From Longispora sp040681875 (GTDB lineage: Bacteria > Actinomycetota > Actinomycetes > Mycobacteriales > Micromonosporaceae), in the NCBI RefSeq assembly GCF_040681875.1, contig NZ_JBFAZP010000003.1, positions 620,001-684,000 of the forward strand: a DNA stretch of 64,000 nucleotides, in the 5' to 3' direction. This document shows, in pieces, positions 17,015-28,614 of the stretch. Within the stretch, counting starts at the first letter, position 1. Each line of letters starts with the position of its first letter. The position numbers and the translations under genes were made by a program. The notes below the pieces were generated by a model. It saw only the letters and a list, made by a program, of their open reading frames with translations. It made no database searches and had not been told where the DNA came from.

Positions 17015-18151
17015 TCACCGCCGGCCGGCGGGCACCTCCCCGAGAAGTCGTTCGGCGTGCGCGGCAACGGCCGAGAGGTCCACGCCGAGGTTCCGGAGCA
17101 GCTCGGCGGCGGTTCCGACCTCGGGCGTCACCAGGGCCAGCAGCAGATGCGTCGTGCCGGCGGCCCGGTGGCCGCGCCGCTCGGCGTCCTCCTGGGCCCG
17201 CTCCATCGCCCGCACCACCGCGCGACCCCACGGCGGGTCCCCGGGCCGCCAGGACTCGCGCAGCCGGGACGACTCCGCGTCGGGGACGGTCAGCTGCCCC
17301 GTCGTGCCCCGCCCGGCCACAGGGGTGGCCGCGTCGAGGGTGACCCCGGCCGGTTCCAGCACCTCCCCGGCCCGGTTGAGGCTCCAGACCCGCTCGCCGA
17401 AACCGGTGCCGACCTCGGCGAGCTGCTCGTCGAGGGCCAGGATCGCCAGGATCGCGTGGTCGGTCATGACGACCGCGCTGTCCGTCCGGCCCGCCTGTCG
17501 GAGCATCTCCCCCTCCAGGCTGTACAGCACGGCACTGAGGCCGGCCTGCCGTGCCACGGTGCGGGTCACCGCCGGCTGGACCCCGTTCCACCACCTCGGG
17601 TGCGTGGACAGCAGCAGCCCGGCAGCCCGGAACCGATCGTGGACCTCCCGCCTCGGCTCGCCCGCACGGGTCCCCCGGCTGTCGTCGCGGATCCGCGCGA
17701 GCAACCCCGCACGGTCCACGCCCGCCGACGCCAGCAGCCGGCAGGCCCGGGAGCCGGTGTCCGTCAGCAGCCCCAGGACGAGGTGCCGTTCGTTGGCGTG
17801 GTCGACCCCGTGTTCCGCCGCCACCGCCCGGGCGACCGCGACGGCCTCGACCAGTTCCGCCGACCAGACCGGCCGCCGGTGTCCGTCGATCGGCCAGGGG
17901 CTGTCCTCGGCGCGGACCATGTCCCGGTACACCGACCACGCGGCCTCGTGGAGCTCCGGATCGGTGGCCCACCCGGCCGGCTCCGGCAGCGGACCGGGCG
18001 CCGCCACCTCCCGACCGACCCCGCCCAGCACCGGGCGGCCCCGCAGCTCCAGCAGCACCAGGTCCGTGCCGACCGTCACGAGCGGCTCCCGCATCGCCCG
18101 GAGGTAGGCCCGCCGCAGCGCCCCGAAAGCCTCCTCGCCCAGCCTGACCAT
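17015..18151 (-). CDS. Clp N-terminal-domain protein without AAA ATPase
   Basis: A 378-residue protein with at least two Clp-R-type helical repeats. One is in the middle (AEHGVDHANERHLVLGLLTDTGSRACRLLASAGVDRAGL) and one at the C-terminus (AAGTTHLLLALVTPEVGTAAELLRNLGVDL). These repeats match the substrate-binding N-domain of ClpA/ClpC, but there is no Walker motif, so this is not an unfoldase. Stand-alone Clp-N proteins act as adaptors or occur as uncharacterised paralogs. The ATG start at 18151 gives MVRLGEEAFGALRRAYL. It sits alone between the protease and metH. Confidence 0.85.
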   Translation of the reverse strand: MVRLGEEAFGALRRAYLRAMREPLVTVGTDLVLLELRGRPVLGGVGREVAAPGPLPEPAGWATDPELHEAAWSVYRDMVRAEDSPWPIDGHRRPVWSAELVEAVAVARAVAAEHGVDHANERHLVLGLLTDTGSRACRLLASAGVDRAGLLARIRDDSRGTRAGEPRREVHDRFRAAGLLLSTHPRWWNGVQPAVTRTVARQAGLSAVLYSLEGEMLRQAGRTDSAVVMTDHAILAILALDEQLAEVGTGFGERVWSLNRAGEVLEPAGVTLDAATPVAGRGTTGQLTVPDAESSRLRESWRPGDPPWGRAVVRAMERAQEDAERRGHRAAGTTHLLLALVTPEVGTAAELLRNLGVDLSAVAAHAERLLGEVPAGRR

Positions 18152-18206
18152 CCCGGCCCCGTCCCGTCCCGGCCAAGATAACCGACGGGGGCCCCGCGGT
18201 TTGCCC

Positions 18207-21824
<3,618 letters not shown>

Positions 21825-21831
21825 CAGTCCA

Positions 21832-21912
21832 CCTCCCAGGTAGGGAGGCGCCCTTGGAGATCCGGACCGGCCGAGCGTGGCGGACCTTCGTCCGTCGCAG
21901 CGCCTCTCGACC
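21832..21912 (-). ncRNA. SAH riboswitch controlling metH translation
   Basis: Read on the minus strand, the leader shows the SAH-riboswitch core. It has the conserved GCGCUGCGACGG, a hairpin CGGAC-GAAG-GUCCG, then CCACGCUCGG, close to the consensus CCAGGCUCGG. UCGAG (about 21910-21906) closes helix P1 with CUCGG. GGCGC in the core can pair with GCGCC at 21851-21847 to form the expected pseudoknot. That strand overlaps by two bases a hairpin CCUCCC-UACCU-GGGAGG (21848-21832) that buries the metH Shine-Dalgarno. SAH binding should therefore free the ribosome-binding site. Consensus match is from knowledge of the family; covariance scoring was not done. Confidence 0.88.
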
Positions 21913-21989
21913 TGGCAACTGACGCTACCCGTCGAGCGCCGCCGCCGCCACCGGATCCCACGGCGTGGCGCGACTTCCCCGGCCGGCGG

Positions 21990-22472
21990 CTAGGGCGACG
22001 GGGCCGCGTCGGTCTCACAGTAGGTCCGCAGATCGGTGCCGAGGGCGTGGCCCCAGGCGGTGTTGCAGAACGGGTACCACCGGGCGGCCCGGGTCCAGCC
22101 GGCGTGCTCGAACCGCAGCACCGTGGCCCGCGCGCCGGTGATCAGCGGCGCGAGGAGCGGCCCGACGTCGCCCCGCCGGACGGTGGCCAGCGCGAACACC
22201 AGCCGGTGGCCGAGCCACTCCGACGCCGGGTTGCCCGGTTCGGTGAAGGCCGACAGGCACCGCCACTCCAGCCGCTGGTCGGGCACCAGGTCGGTGACCC
22301 GCATCCGCAGCGGCGCGCCGAGCCCGTGGTCGAACTCCGTGACCGACCCGACCGCCGGCTCGGCCCGCACCGCCCGGCCCCACCAGGCGTCCAGGCCGGC
22401 GGTGGTCGTCAGCGCGGCGAACACCGTCGGCCGGTCGGCGTTGATCCACACCTCGTGGCGGATCGCGTCCAT
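21990..22472 (-). CDS. AHSA1/SRPBCC-domain protein
   Basis: A 160-residue START-like helix-grip protein. It opens with IRHEVWINADRPTVFAALTTTAGLDAWWG and ends with FCNTAWGHALGTDLRTYCE, typical of the AHSA1/polyketide-cyclase-like group. These bind hydrophobic ligands or act as small enzymes; no ligand can be assigned. It precedes metH on the same strand, but the 165-bp gap is filled by the riboswitch, so metH has separate control. ATG start at 22472. Confidence 0.85.
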   Translation of the reverse strand: MDAIRHEVWINADRPTVFAALTTTAGLDAWWGRAVRAEPAVGSVTEFDHGLGAPLRMRVTDLVPDQRLEWRCLSAFTEPGNPASEWLGHRLVFALATVRRGDVGPLLAPLITGARATVLRFEHAGWTRAARWYPFCNTAWGHALGTDLRTYCETDAAPSP

Positions 22473-22790
22473 CCCTGCCCCCTGTCACCCAGACCGAAAT
22501 GTACCGCCGGACAACCCCGAAGAACACGACATTCCGTGGGTACCCGTCGAGGGGTCCGCTCTTTCCGGGCTCTGACAACGGTCGGCGTCTTTACGGTGTC
22601 AAGTTCGGCCCGGCGAAGAGATGTGGCCTTAAGGCCTCGGCAACGTTGAGGGGCCAGGAGGTCTGCGGCGCGTTAAGCGTGGTTGCCGCGTGGCGGGCGC
22701 CGCCCTACCTTTCGGGCTCACCCGGCACGCGCGCCGGGGTGCCCACCGGCCCGAGGGGGGCCTGCCCGGAGTGCGCCGGGCAGGCCCCGC
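22473..22790. other. Intergenic region
   Basis: This 318-bp stretch lies between the AHSA1 gene and the LysR gene, both leftward. Its left half must hold the AHSA1 promoter and its right end holds the LysR terminator at 22757-22788. No further gene or repeat is visible. Confidence 0.4.
22757..22788 (-). terminator. Hairpin terminator of the LysR gene
   Basis: A perfect 13-bp inverted repeat (arms 22757-22769 and 22776-22788, loop AGTGCG) begins 2 bp after the stop codon of the leftward LysR gene. Confidence 0.85.
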
Positions 22791-23750
22791 TCACTCGATC
22801 CTCGGGTGCACCTCGGGATGCGCGGCCCACCACGGCCCGTACGTCGGGCTGGCCACCGCGTGCTCGGTGTACGCCCGGGCCACCGCCAGGTAGACCCGTT
22901 CCGAGTCCCGTTCGGAGATCCGGGACCGCCGCCACCCGAACACCAGCCGGCCGCGCTGCGGGTCCCCGGCCAGCCGGCGGACCACGACCCCCGCGTGGCT
23001 CGGCGCCCCCGGCTCGACCAGGCGCACCGCGTGCCCGGCCGCGATCAGCTGGATGCCCGCGCCGTCGGGCGCGTCGTACCGGACCCGGGGGTCGAAGCCC
23101 GCCCGCCGGCACGCCGCGCGCAGCGACGCCAGCGAACCGTCCTCCGACCCGGGCGGCGAGATCCACGCGTCCTCCGCCAGGTCCGCCAGGTCGACCTCCG
23201 GCCGGTCGGCGAGCCGGTGGCCCTCGGCGAGCGCGACGAAGATCGGCACCCGGGGCACCAGCGCGCGCTGCGCCAGCTCCGGCGCGAACGGCACGTCGTG
23301 GTCGTCCATCATCAGCACCACCGCCGCGTCGAGCCGATCGTGCGCGAGCGCCTGGGCCAGGGTGACGGCCGAGGAGTCCACCCGCAGCGTGATGGCCGTA
23401 CCGGGCAGGGCCGCCGTCACGTGCGCGAGCAGGGTGCCCAGGCAGGCCATCGTCGCCGAACCCAGGCGCAGCGTGCGCGCGGACCGGTCGCCGTCCGGCT
23501 GTTCGTAGAGGAAGCCGTCGAGGTCGGCGAGGGTCAGGCGCGCGCGGCGGAGGGCCTGCTCGCCCAGCGGGGTGGGGCGCACGCCGGTCCGGCTGCGGAG
23601 GAACAACGTACCCCCGAAGGATCTCTCGATTCTCTGCAGCAGGGTGCTCAGCGCCGGCTGGGAGATGCCCAGCCGGGTCGCCGCGCGCGAGACGCTGCCC
23701 GCGTCGGCGAGCGCGCAGATCGCCCGCAGGTGGCGGACCTCCAGATCCAT
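22791..23750 (-). CDS. LysR-family transcriptional regulator
   Basis: A 319-residue LysR-type protein. The N-terminal winged HTH is at about residues 3-62 (RHLRAICALADAGSVSRAATRLGISQPALSTLLQRIE). A periplasmic-binding-like effector domain follows, with a DDHDVPF and ALVPRVPIFVALAEGHRLADR layout. The divergent neighbour is an OmpR-type response regulator, only 92 bp away, so LysR could control it or only itself. It resembles the second LysR at 44991-45992 in the HTH region, suggesting paralogs. The effector is unknown. ATG start. Confidence 0.9.
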   Translation of the reverse strand: MDLEVRHLRAICALADAGSVSRAATRLGISQPALSTLLQRIERSFGGTLFLRSRTGVRPTPLGEQALRRARLTLADLDGFLYEQPDGDRSARTLRLGSATMACLGTLLAHVTAALPGTAITLRVDSSAVTLAQALAHDRLDAAVVLMMDDHDVPFAPELAQRALVPRVPIFVALAEGHRLADRPEVDLADLAEDAWISPPGSEDGSLASLRAACRRAGFDPRVRYDAPDGAGIQLIAAGHAVRLVEPGAPSHAGVVVRRLAGDPQRGRLVFGWRRSRISERDSERVYLAVARAYTEHAVASPTYGPWWAAHPEVHPRIE

Positions 23751-23842
23751 AACACAAGGCTATACCGAATGTTATGTCCGGCCGCGCGCGAAGGATGTGA
23801 ACCTCAGGTCATCGACAGCGGCACATCCGAGGGAACGGCGCC

Positions 23843-24541
23843 ATGGCGGACATCCTGATCATCGACGAGAACACCACCGACCGCCGGGCCACGGCGGCGG
23901 GGCTGACCGCCCTCGGGCACCGGGTCGAGGACCTGCCGTTGCGCCGGGTCGGGGCGGTGCTGTCGGACCTGTCCCGCGACACCCACGACCGGCCCGACAT
24001 CGTGGTCCTCGACCCCGACGCGCCCGACGTGGACGGCCTGCTGATCCTGCGTCTCCTCCGGATGGGCGCCCGGCGGCCGGTGGTCGTGACCGCCGCCGGC
24101 CGGACCGACGCCCAGATCGCCCGGGTACTCGACGCGGGGGCCGACAGCTACGCCGCCAAGCCGTGCTCCCCGGAACTCCTGGACTCGCAGATCACCGCGA
24201 TCCTGCGCCGGGTACCGGGGCCCGCGCCCTCGGCCACCCGGGTCGTGGGCCAGCTGCGGCTGGACACCGGCGCCCGGGAGGTCACCCTGCGCGGCGAGGC
24301 GGTCCGGCTCACCCAGTCCGAGTTCGACCTGCTGGCCTGCCTCAGCGACCGGCCCGGCCGGGAACTGTCCCGGGCCGCGCTCGTCGCCCGGCTGTGGCCC
24401 GGCCGGCCGGCCACCGCGCCCCGGTCCGTCGACTTCCTGCTGTCCCGGCTCCGCGCCAAGCTCGGCGAGACCGCCCAGCAGCCCTGTTACCTGCACAGCA
24501 GCCGCAGCCGGGGCGTGGCCCTGCGCGCGCCGCGGCACTGA
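23843..24541 (+). CDS. OmpR/PhoB-type response regulator (orphan)
   Basis: A 232-residue regulator. The receiver domain has the acidic pair in IIDEN (Asp8, Glu9), phosphoacceptor Asp57 in VVLDPDAPD, switch Thr83 and Lys106 in AAKPCSP, so it should be phosphorylatable. The C-terminal winged helix (about 135-228) has VRLTQSEFDLLACLSDRPGRELSR and SVDFLLSRLRAKLGE. No sensor kinase is adjacent, making it an orphan in this window. The ATG follows a GGGAACGGCGCC region. It converges closely on the methionine aminopeptidase gene. Confidence 0.9.
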   Translation: MADILIIDENTTDRRATAAGLTALGHRVEDLPLRRVGAVLSDLSRDTHDRPDIVVLDPDAPDVDGLLILRLLRMGARRPVVVTAAGRTDAQIARVLDAGADSYAAKPCSPELLDSQITAILRRVPGPAPSATRVVGQLRLDTGAREVTLRGEAVRLTQSEFDLLACLSDRPGRELSRAALVARLWPGRPATAPRSVDFLLSRLRAKLGETAQQPCYLHSSRSRGVALRAPRH

Positions 24542-24570
24542 CGGCGTGCGTTCCGGGCGTTGTCGCCCTC

Positions 24571-25338
24571 TCACGGCAGGGTGAGGATCACCGGCCCGGC
24601 CTCGGTGATCGCGACCGTGTGCTCCCAGTGCGCCGCCCGGCTGCCGTCCAGGGTGGCCACCGTCCAGCCGTCGTCCAGGGTCCGGTGGTCGTCGCCGCCG
24701 CCCTCGATCAGCATCGGCTCGATGGCCAGCACCAGCCCCGCGCGCAGCGGCATGCCCCGCCCGGGCCGGCCCTCGTTCGGCACGTCCGGCGCCTCGTGCA
24801 TCTTCCAGCCGATCCCGTGGCCGCCCATGCCGTCGGCCTGGCCGTAGCCGGCGGCGCGGGCCACCCGCTGCACGGCGTGCGAGATGTCGCCGAGCCGGTT
24901 GCCGGGGCGGGCCTGGGCGATGCCGGCCGCCAGGGCCTCGGCCGTGGTCCGCGACAGGCGTTCGGCGGCCTCGTCCACGGCGCCGACCGCCACGGTGACC
25001 GCCGCGTCGCCGTGCAGGCCGTCGACGTACGCGCCGCAGTCGACGGACAGCAGGTCGCCCTCGCGGAGCACCCGGCCGTCGGGGATGCCGTGCACGACCA
25101 CGTCGTTGACGGACAGACACAACACTCCGGGGTACGGGGTCGGGGCCCACGCCGGCCGGTACCCCCGGAACGAGGATCCGGCCCCGAGGCTGGCGATCAG
25201 GTCGGCGGCGAGGGTGTCGAGTTCCAGGAGGGTCGTCCCGGGGCGGGCCGCGTCGGCGACGGCCGCCAGGGTGCGGGCCACGACCCGGCCCGCCTCGCGC
25301 ATCGTGGCCAGCTCGTTCTCAGTCTTCAGGGTCACCAT
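24571..25338 (-). CDS. map: Type I methionine aminopeptidase (accessory copy)
   Basis: It removes the N-terminal methionine from new proteins. The 255-residue catalytic domain is complete and all five metal ligands are readable: Asp100 and Asp111 (DCGAYVDGLHGDAAV), His174 (GGHGIG), Glu207 (AIEP) and Glu239 (WEHTVAI), plus His83. There is no N-terminal zinc finger or linker. The gene is away from ribosomal and adk/infA genes, where the housekeeping copy usually sits, so it is probably an extra copy (inference). It is divergent from a small XRE regulator over 36 bp. Its TATAAT ends seven bases before the ATG, so the mRNA may be leaderless. Confidence 0.93.
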   Translation of the reverse strand: MVTLKTENELATMREAGRVVARTLAAVADAARPGTTLLELDTLAADLIASLGAGSSFRGYRPAWAPTPYPGVLCLSVNDVVVHGIPDGRVLREGDLLSVDCGAYVDGLHGDAAVTVAVGAVDEAAERLSRTTAEALAAGIAQARPGNRLGDISHAVQRVARAAGYGQADGMGGHGIGWKMHEAPDVPNEGRPGRGMPLRAGLVLAIEPMLIEGGGDDHRTLDDGWTVATLDGSRAAHWEHTVAITEAGPVILTLP

Positions 25339-25344
25339 GGAGAA

Positions 25345-25368
25345 GATTATAATACTAGGATTACAATC
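25345..25368. promoter_or_regulatory. Palindromic operator with overlapping divergent -10 boxes
   Basis: GATTATAAT-N6-ATTACAATC is a 9-bp inverted repeat with one mismatch, in the 36-bp gap between map and the XRE gene. The left half-site contains TATAAT on the plus strand (25348-25353) and also on the minus strand (25351-25346). The two promoters physically overlap, and a dimer bound here would block both. Confidence 0.65.
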
Positions 25369-25374
25369 ACTCGC

Positions 25375-25635
25375 ATGGTGCGTACCCCGTTGACGGCAGA
25401 GGAACACCGGCGCGGCCAGGCCCTGGGGCGCGCGCTCCAGGTCGCCCGGGCCGGGCGCAGCGCCGCCGAGATCGCGTTGGCGGCCGGCATCTCCCTGGAC
25501 ACCCTGCGCAAGATCGAGCGGGGCGCCATCGCGACGCCCGCGTTCTTCACCGTCGCGGCCCTCGCCGAGGTGCTCGGCCTGGATCTGCGCACCCTGGCGG
25601 CCCTCACCGCGCCCGAGGAGCAGCGGGCGGCCTGA
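25375..25635 (+). CDS. Small XRE-family helix-turn-helix regulator
   Basis: An 86-residue protein that is almost entirely one XRE HTH domain (GRALQVARAGRSAAEIALAAGISLDTLRKIERG), with a short helical tail LDLRTLAALTAPEEQRAA. It is divergent from the accessory methionine aminopeptidase, with a palindrome in the 36-bp gap, so it very likely represses itself and map. The ATG start lies about 15 bases after the expected transcription start. No toxin-like or membrane partner lies downstream; the next rightward gene is a phosphotransferase 151 bp away. Confidence 0.88.
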   Translation: MVRTPLTAEEHRRGQALGRALQVARAGRSAAEIALAAGISLDTLRKIERGAIATPAFFTVAALAEVLGLDLRTLAALTAPEEQRAA

Positions 25636-25786
25636 CCGGGCGGTCCGCCGCGCGGCACGGGCGCCCGCGAACCCAGGACCTTTCTCCGGGTACCGGGGCC
25701 GTGGCCGTCCCGCCGGGCACGAAGGCGGTGGCGGTCGCCGGAAATGCGGGGCGGATCCGGCGGCCGGTCGGGAATAATCACGCCCC

Positions 25787-26836
25787 ATGGAGGACCGGCC
25801 CGAGGGTGTCACGGAATCCGCGCTGGTCACGGCGTTGGCCGACGGGTGGGGCGTGACGGTCCGGTCGGTGGGATACCTGCCGGTCGGGGCCGGGAGCTAC
25901 CACTGGGCGGCGCGGGTCGGGGCGCCGGACAGCCCGCCCAGGGCGGGTGACCCGCTTCCCGGGGCAGATGCTCCCAGCGCGCGGCCCGGAGCATCGGCAG
26001 TGCCCGGTGCGGAGGGTCCGACATTGTTCGTCACGGTCGACGACCTGGGACACGACGATCCGGACGCCGCGTTCGGGCGGCTCGGGCTGGCCATGGACAC
26101 CGCGGTGGCGCTGCGCCGGGACGCCGACCTCGGATTCGTGGTGGCGCCGGTCCCGGCCAGGACGGGGTCGACGGTGTGGCGGCTCTCCGGGCGGTACGCC
26201 GTCGCCGTGTTCCCCCTGCTCGACGGTCGCGCCGGGCGGTTCGGCCCGCACCCGGCGGAGGACCGGGCCGAGGTGCTCGGGCTCCTCGCCGCCCTGCACG
26301 CCGCCACCCCTCTCGTCACGCCTCCCCCGGCCGACCGGGAACTGCCCGGCAGGGACCGGCTCGCGGACGCGCTGCGGCACCTGGACCGGGCATGGACCGG
26401 CGGGCCGTACGCGGAGCGGACCCGGGCGCTGCTCGCCGCCCGCGCCGACCACGTCACCCGGCTGCTCGGCGAGCTCGACCGGCTCGCCGGACAGGTGCTG
26501 GGCGCGCCGGACCGGTGGGTCGTCACCCACGGGGAACCGCACCCCGGCAACGTGCTGCGGACCGCGGCCGGCCCGCACCTCATCGACTGGGACACGGTGC
26601 GCCTCGGCCCGCCGGAGCGCGACCTGTGGCTGGTCACGGACGACGCGGACCTCCTCGCCGGGTACACCCGGGCGACCGGGCGGGCCGTCGACCCGGCCGG
26701 TCTGGCGCTGTACCGGCTGTGGTGGGAACTGGCGGACATCGCCGTCTATGTCGACGGGTTCCGCCGCCCGCACCGGGATTCGGCGGACAGCGCCGCGTCG
26801 TGGAAGTACCTCACCAGCTACCTCGACGCGTCCTGA
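25787..26836 (+). CDS. Aminoglycoside-phosphotransferase-fold kinase
   Basis: A 349-residue protein of the APH/choline-kinase superfamily. The catalytic loop is HGEPHPGNVL at 248-257, with Glu replacing the usual Asp of HGDxHxxN. The metal-binding LIDWDT follows about 12 residues later. The N-lobe is irregular, with a low-complexity insert (about 43-77, Pro/Ala/Gly/Asp rich) between the first strands. It could phosphorylate a small metabolite or an antibiotic; the subfamily with HGEPHPGN and DWDT is common in actinomycetes but poorly characterised. No resistance claim is supported. ATG start. Confidence 0.82.
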   Translation: MEDRPEGVTESALVTALADGWGVTVRSVGYLPVGAGSYHWAARVGAPDSPPRAGDPLPGADAPSARPGASAVPGAEGPTLFVTVDDLGHDDPDAAFGRLGLAMDTAVALRRDADLGFVVAPVPARTGSTVWRLSGRYAVAVFPLLDGRAGRFGPHPAEDRAEVLGLLAALHAATPLVTPPPADRELPGRDRLADALRHLDRAWTGGPYAERTRALLAARADHVTRLLGELDRLAGQVLGAPDRWVVTHGEPHPGNVLRTAAGPHLIDWDTVRLGPPERDLWLVTDDADLLAGYTRATGRAVDPAGLALYRLWWELADIAVYVDGFRRPHRDSADSAASWKYLTSYLDAS

Positions 26837-26851
26837 CCCGCACGTCCGACG

Positions 26852-27610
26852 TCAGCCCGGGATCCTGGGCGTCCACAGGCTGAAGGGCGCGCCCTGCGGG
26901 TCCCGGACCCCGGCCATCGGGCCGATCGGGGTCTCCGTGGGCGCGAGCAGCAGTGTGCCGCCGAGGGCGGTGGCGCGGTCGGCGGAGGCGGCGATGTCGT
27001 CGGTGCCGAAGTAGACGTTCCACCGGGCCGGCGCTTCCGGCGCGGGGTCGGGCACGACGCCCGCGACCGGCACGCCGCCGGCCTTGAGCATGCTCCACCG
27101 CACGCCGCCGAGGGCGGGGTCCAGCTCGACGGCCTCCGGGGCGAGGCCCACGATCCGCTGGTAGAAGCGCACGGCCGCCTCCACGTCGCCGGTCAGCAGT
27201 TCGTTCCAGGCGACCGTGCCGGGTTCGCCGACGAGGCCCGCACCGGGCCGCCGGCCGGCCTGCCAGAGCCCCACCTCCGCGCCCGTCGGGTCCCGCACGA
27301 CGGCGGCGCGGCCGGCCGGACCGGCGTCGGCCGGGGCCTCCAGGACGATGCCGCCCGCGCCGGGGACGGCCTCCGCCACGGTGTCCACGTCGTCCACGGC
27401 CAGGTAGACGTGCCAGGCCGGCCCGGTGCCCGTGGTGAGCGCGGCGACGACCTCCCCGTCCAGGACGGCCAGGGTGTACCCGTCCTGCGGCGTGTCGGCG
27501 AAGTCCCAGCCGAACAGGCGGCCGTAGTAGGAGCGGGCGCCCCGCGGGTCGGTGGTCCGGAGTTCCGCCCAGTTCGGTGTGCCCTGCGGGTACGAGGTGC
27601 GCTGCGGCAT
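26852..27610 (-). CDS. Two-domain VOC protein
   Basis: A 252-residue protein with two tandem glyoxalase-like halves. The first contains WAELRTTDPRGARSYYGRLFGWDF, then VYLAVDDVDTVAEAV. The second contains WNELLTGDVEAAVRFYQRIVGL, then VYFGTDDIAASADRATALGG. Each has the beta-alpha-beta-beta-beta pattern. Members resemble a 27-kDa antigen family of actinobacteria often annotated as hydroxylases. The start MPQRTSYPQG at 27610 is chosen because GAAGGGGGG precedes it; the nine extra upstream codons are unlikely. It converges on the phosphotransferase gene. Confidence 0.87.
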   Translation of the reverse strand: MPQRTSYPQGTPNWAELRTTDPRGARSYYGRLFGWDFADTPQDGYTLAVLDGEVVAALTTGTGPAWHVYLAVDDVDTVAEAVPGAGGIVLEAPADAGPAGRAAVVRDPTGAEVGLWQAGRRPGAGLVGEPGTVAWNELLTGDVEAAVRFYQRIVGLAPEAVELDPALGGVRWSMLKAGGVPVAGVVPDPAPEAPARWNVYFGTDDIAASADRATALGGTLLLAPTETPIGPMAGVRDPQGAPFSLWTPRIPG

Positions 27611-27650
27611 GCTGCCCCCTTCTCGGAAACCACCCACACTAGCGCCGTGC

Positions 27651-27684
27651 CGGGCCCCGCCGCCGGTGCGCGCGGCGGGGCCCG
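27651..27684 (-). terminator. Hairpin terminator of the secreted-protein gene
   Basis: A perfect 13-bp inverted repeat (arms 27651-27663 and 27672-27684, 8-base loop) lies 7 bp past the stop codon of the leftward gene at 27692. Confidence 0.8.
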
Positions 27685-27691
27685 GGTCCGG

Positions 27692-28288
27692 TCAGGTCCA
27701 GTAGATGGAGGTGGTCATGTCGTTGAAGTTGCGCGGGTTCCACGTGCCGATCGACCGGAAGTCCGAGGTGTCCCCGGCGATGGCGACGCCGTACACGTCG
27801 TAGTTCGGGGTGTCCCAGAAGAACGCGTAGCAGCCGGCGAACACCTTCGCGGACGAGATCTGGTTGTCCCACGCGTGGCCGGGGAAGCTGGACTGCCACT
27901 CGGCGTAGCCCTTGTCGCGGTCGCAGGCGTGGTTGGCCTCCACCACCCAGGCCGCGCCCTCGTAGTCGATGTGCCAGTACTGGATCCCGATCACCGTGCC
28001 GCCCGCCGCCGCCAGGGCCGCCGGCGAACCGGCCGGGACCGCCGCCGCGTCGAGCCGGCGGTCGAGCGCGTCGCCGGCCGCCTCCGTGGTGGCCGGGGCG
28101 TCGGTGACCCGGCCGTCCGTGCCGTCGGCGATGGCCTCGGTGAAGGTCGGGTAGCAGTCGGTGGTGCCGCCCTGGGAGAGGTGCAGCACGCAGTACGGCC
28201 GGGGGGCCGCCGCCGGGGCCGCCACCGCCGCGCCGCCCCCGGTCAGCAGCGCGAACGTCAGCGAACTCACGACCAGTATCCGTTTCAT
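27692..28288 (-). CDS. Secreted hypothetical protein
   Basis: A 198-residue protein with a signal peptide (MKRILVVSSLTFALLTGGGAA, cleavage near AVAAPA). The mature part is rich in aromatic residues: IGIQYWHIDYEGAAWVVEANHACD, then AKVFAGCYAFFWD and FRSIGTWNPRNFNDMTT. It has four cysteines, including CVLHLSQGGTTDC. It looks like a small beta-sandwich secreted by actinomycetes. I do not recognise a named family. It is transcribed alone with its own hairpin terminator. Confidence 0.75.
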   Translation of the reverse strand: MKRILVVSSLTFALLTGGGAAVAAPAAAPRPYCVLHLSQGGTTDCYPTFTEAIADGTDGRVTDAPATTEAAGDALDRRLDAAAVPAGSPAALAAAGGTVIGIQYWHIDYEGAAWVVEANHACDRDKGYAEWQSSFPGHAWDNQISSAKVFAGCYAFFWDTPNYDVYGVAIAGDTSDFRSIGTWNPRNFNDMTTSIYWT

Positions 28289-28614
28289 CCCGTCCAGCCT
28301 CTCTGTCCTCGGCGTCCCGTCGGACACCTGGGGCGGGGCCGGTCGCCCGCCGGGCGGGTGTGGGGCCCCTGTCCTTGAGGCTGAGAGTGCCGGGGGCCGG
28401 TCAAGGTTCACTCAAGGCGGCCGGAGTGGGGCCGCCGAGCCGGGACCGGCAGGCGCCCCGAGCCGGTGGGACCACCGTGGACCGCGCGCGTCGCGTACCC
28501 GTCAAGAAGTGTCGTTCGACGTTCGGCCGTCCATATGGAACTGTAGATGAACCCTGCGCGACACACGTTTCCTCGACCTCGACGGACCCGCCCCGGGAGA
28601 TTCGGAGTGTTCAC

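Noticed and set aside
25787..26836. An antibiotic resistance gene
   Set aside because: The APH fold is clear, but HGEPHPGN with Glu is common in uncharacterised actinomycete kinases and no resistance context is present.
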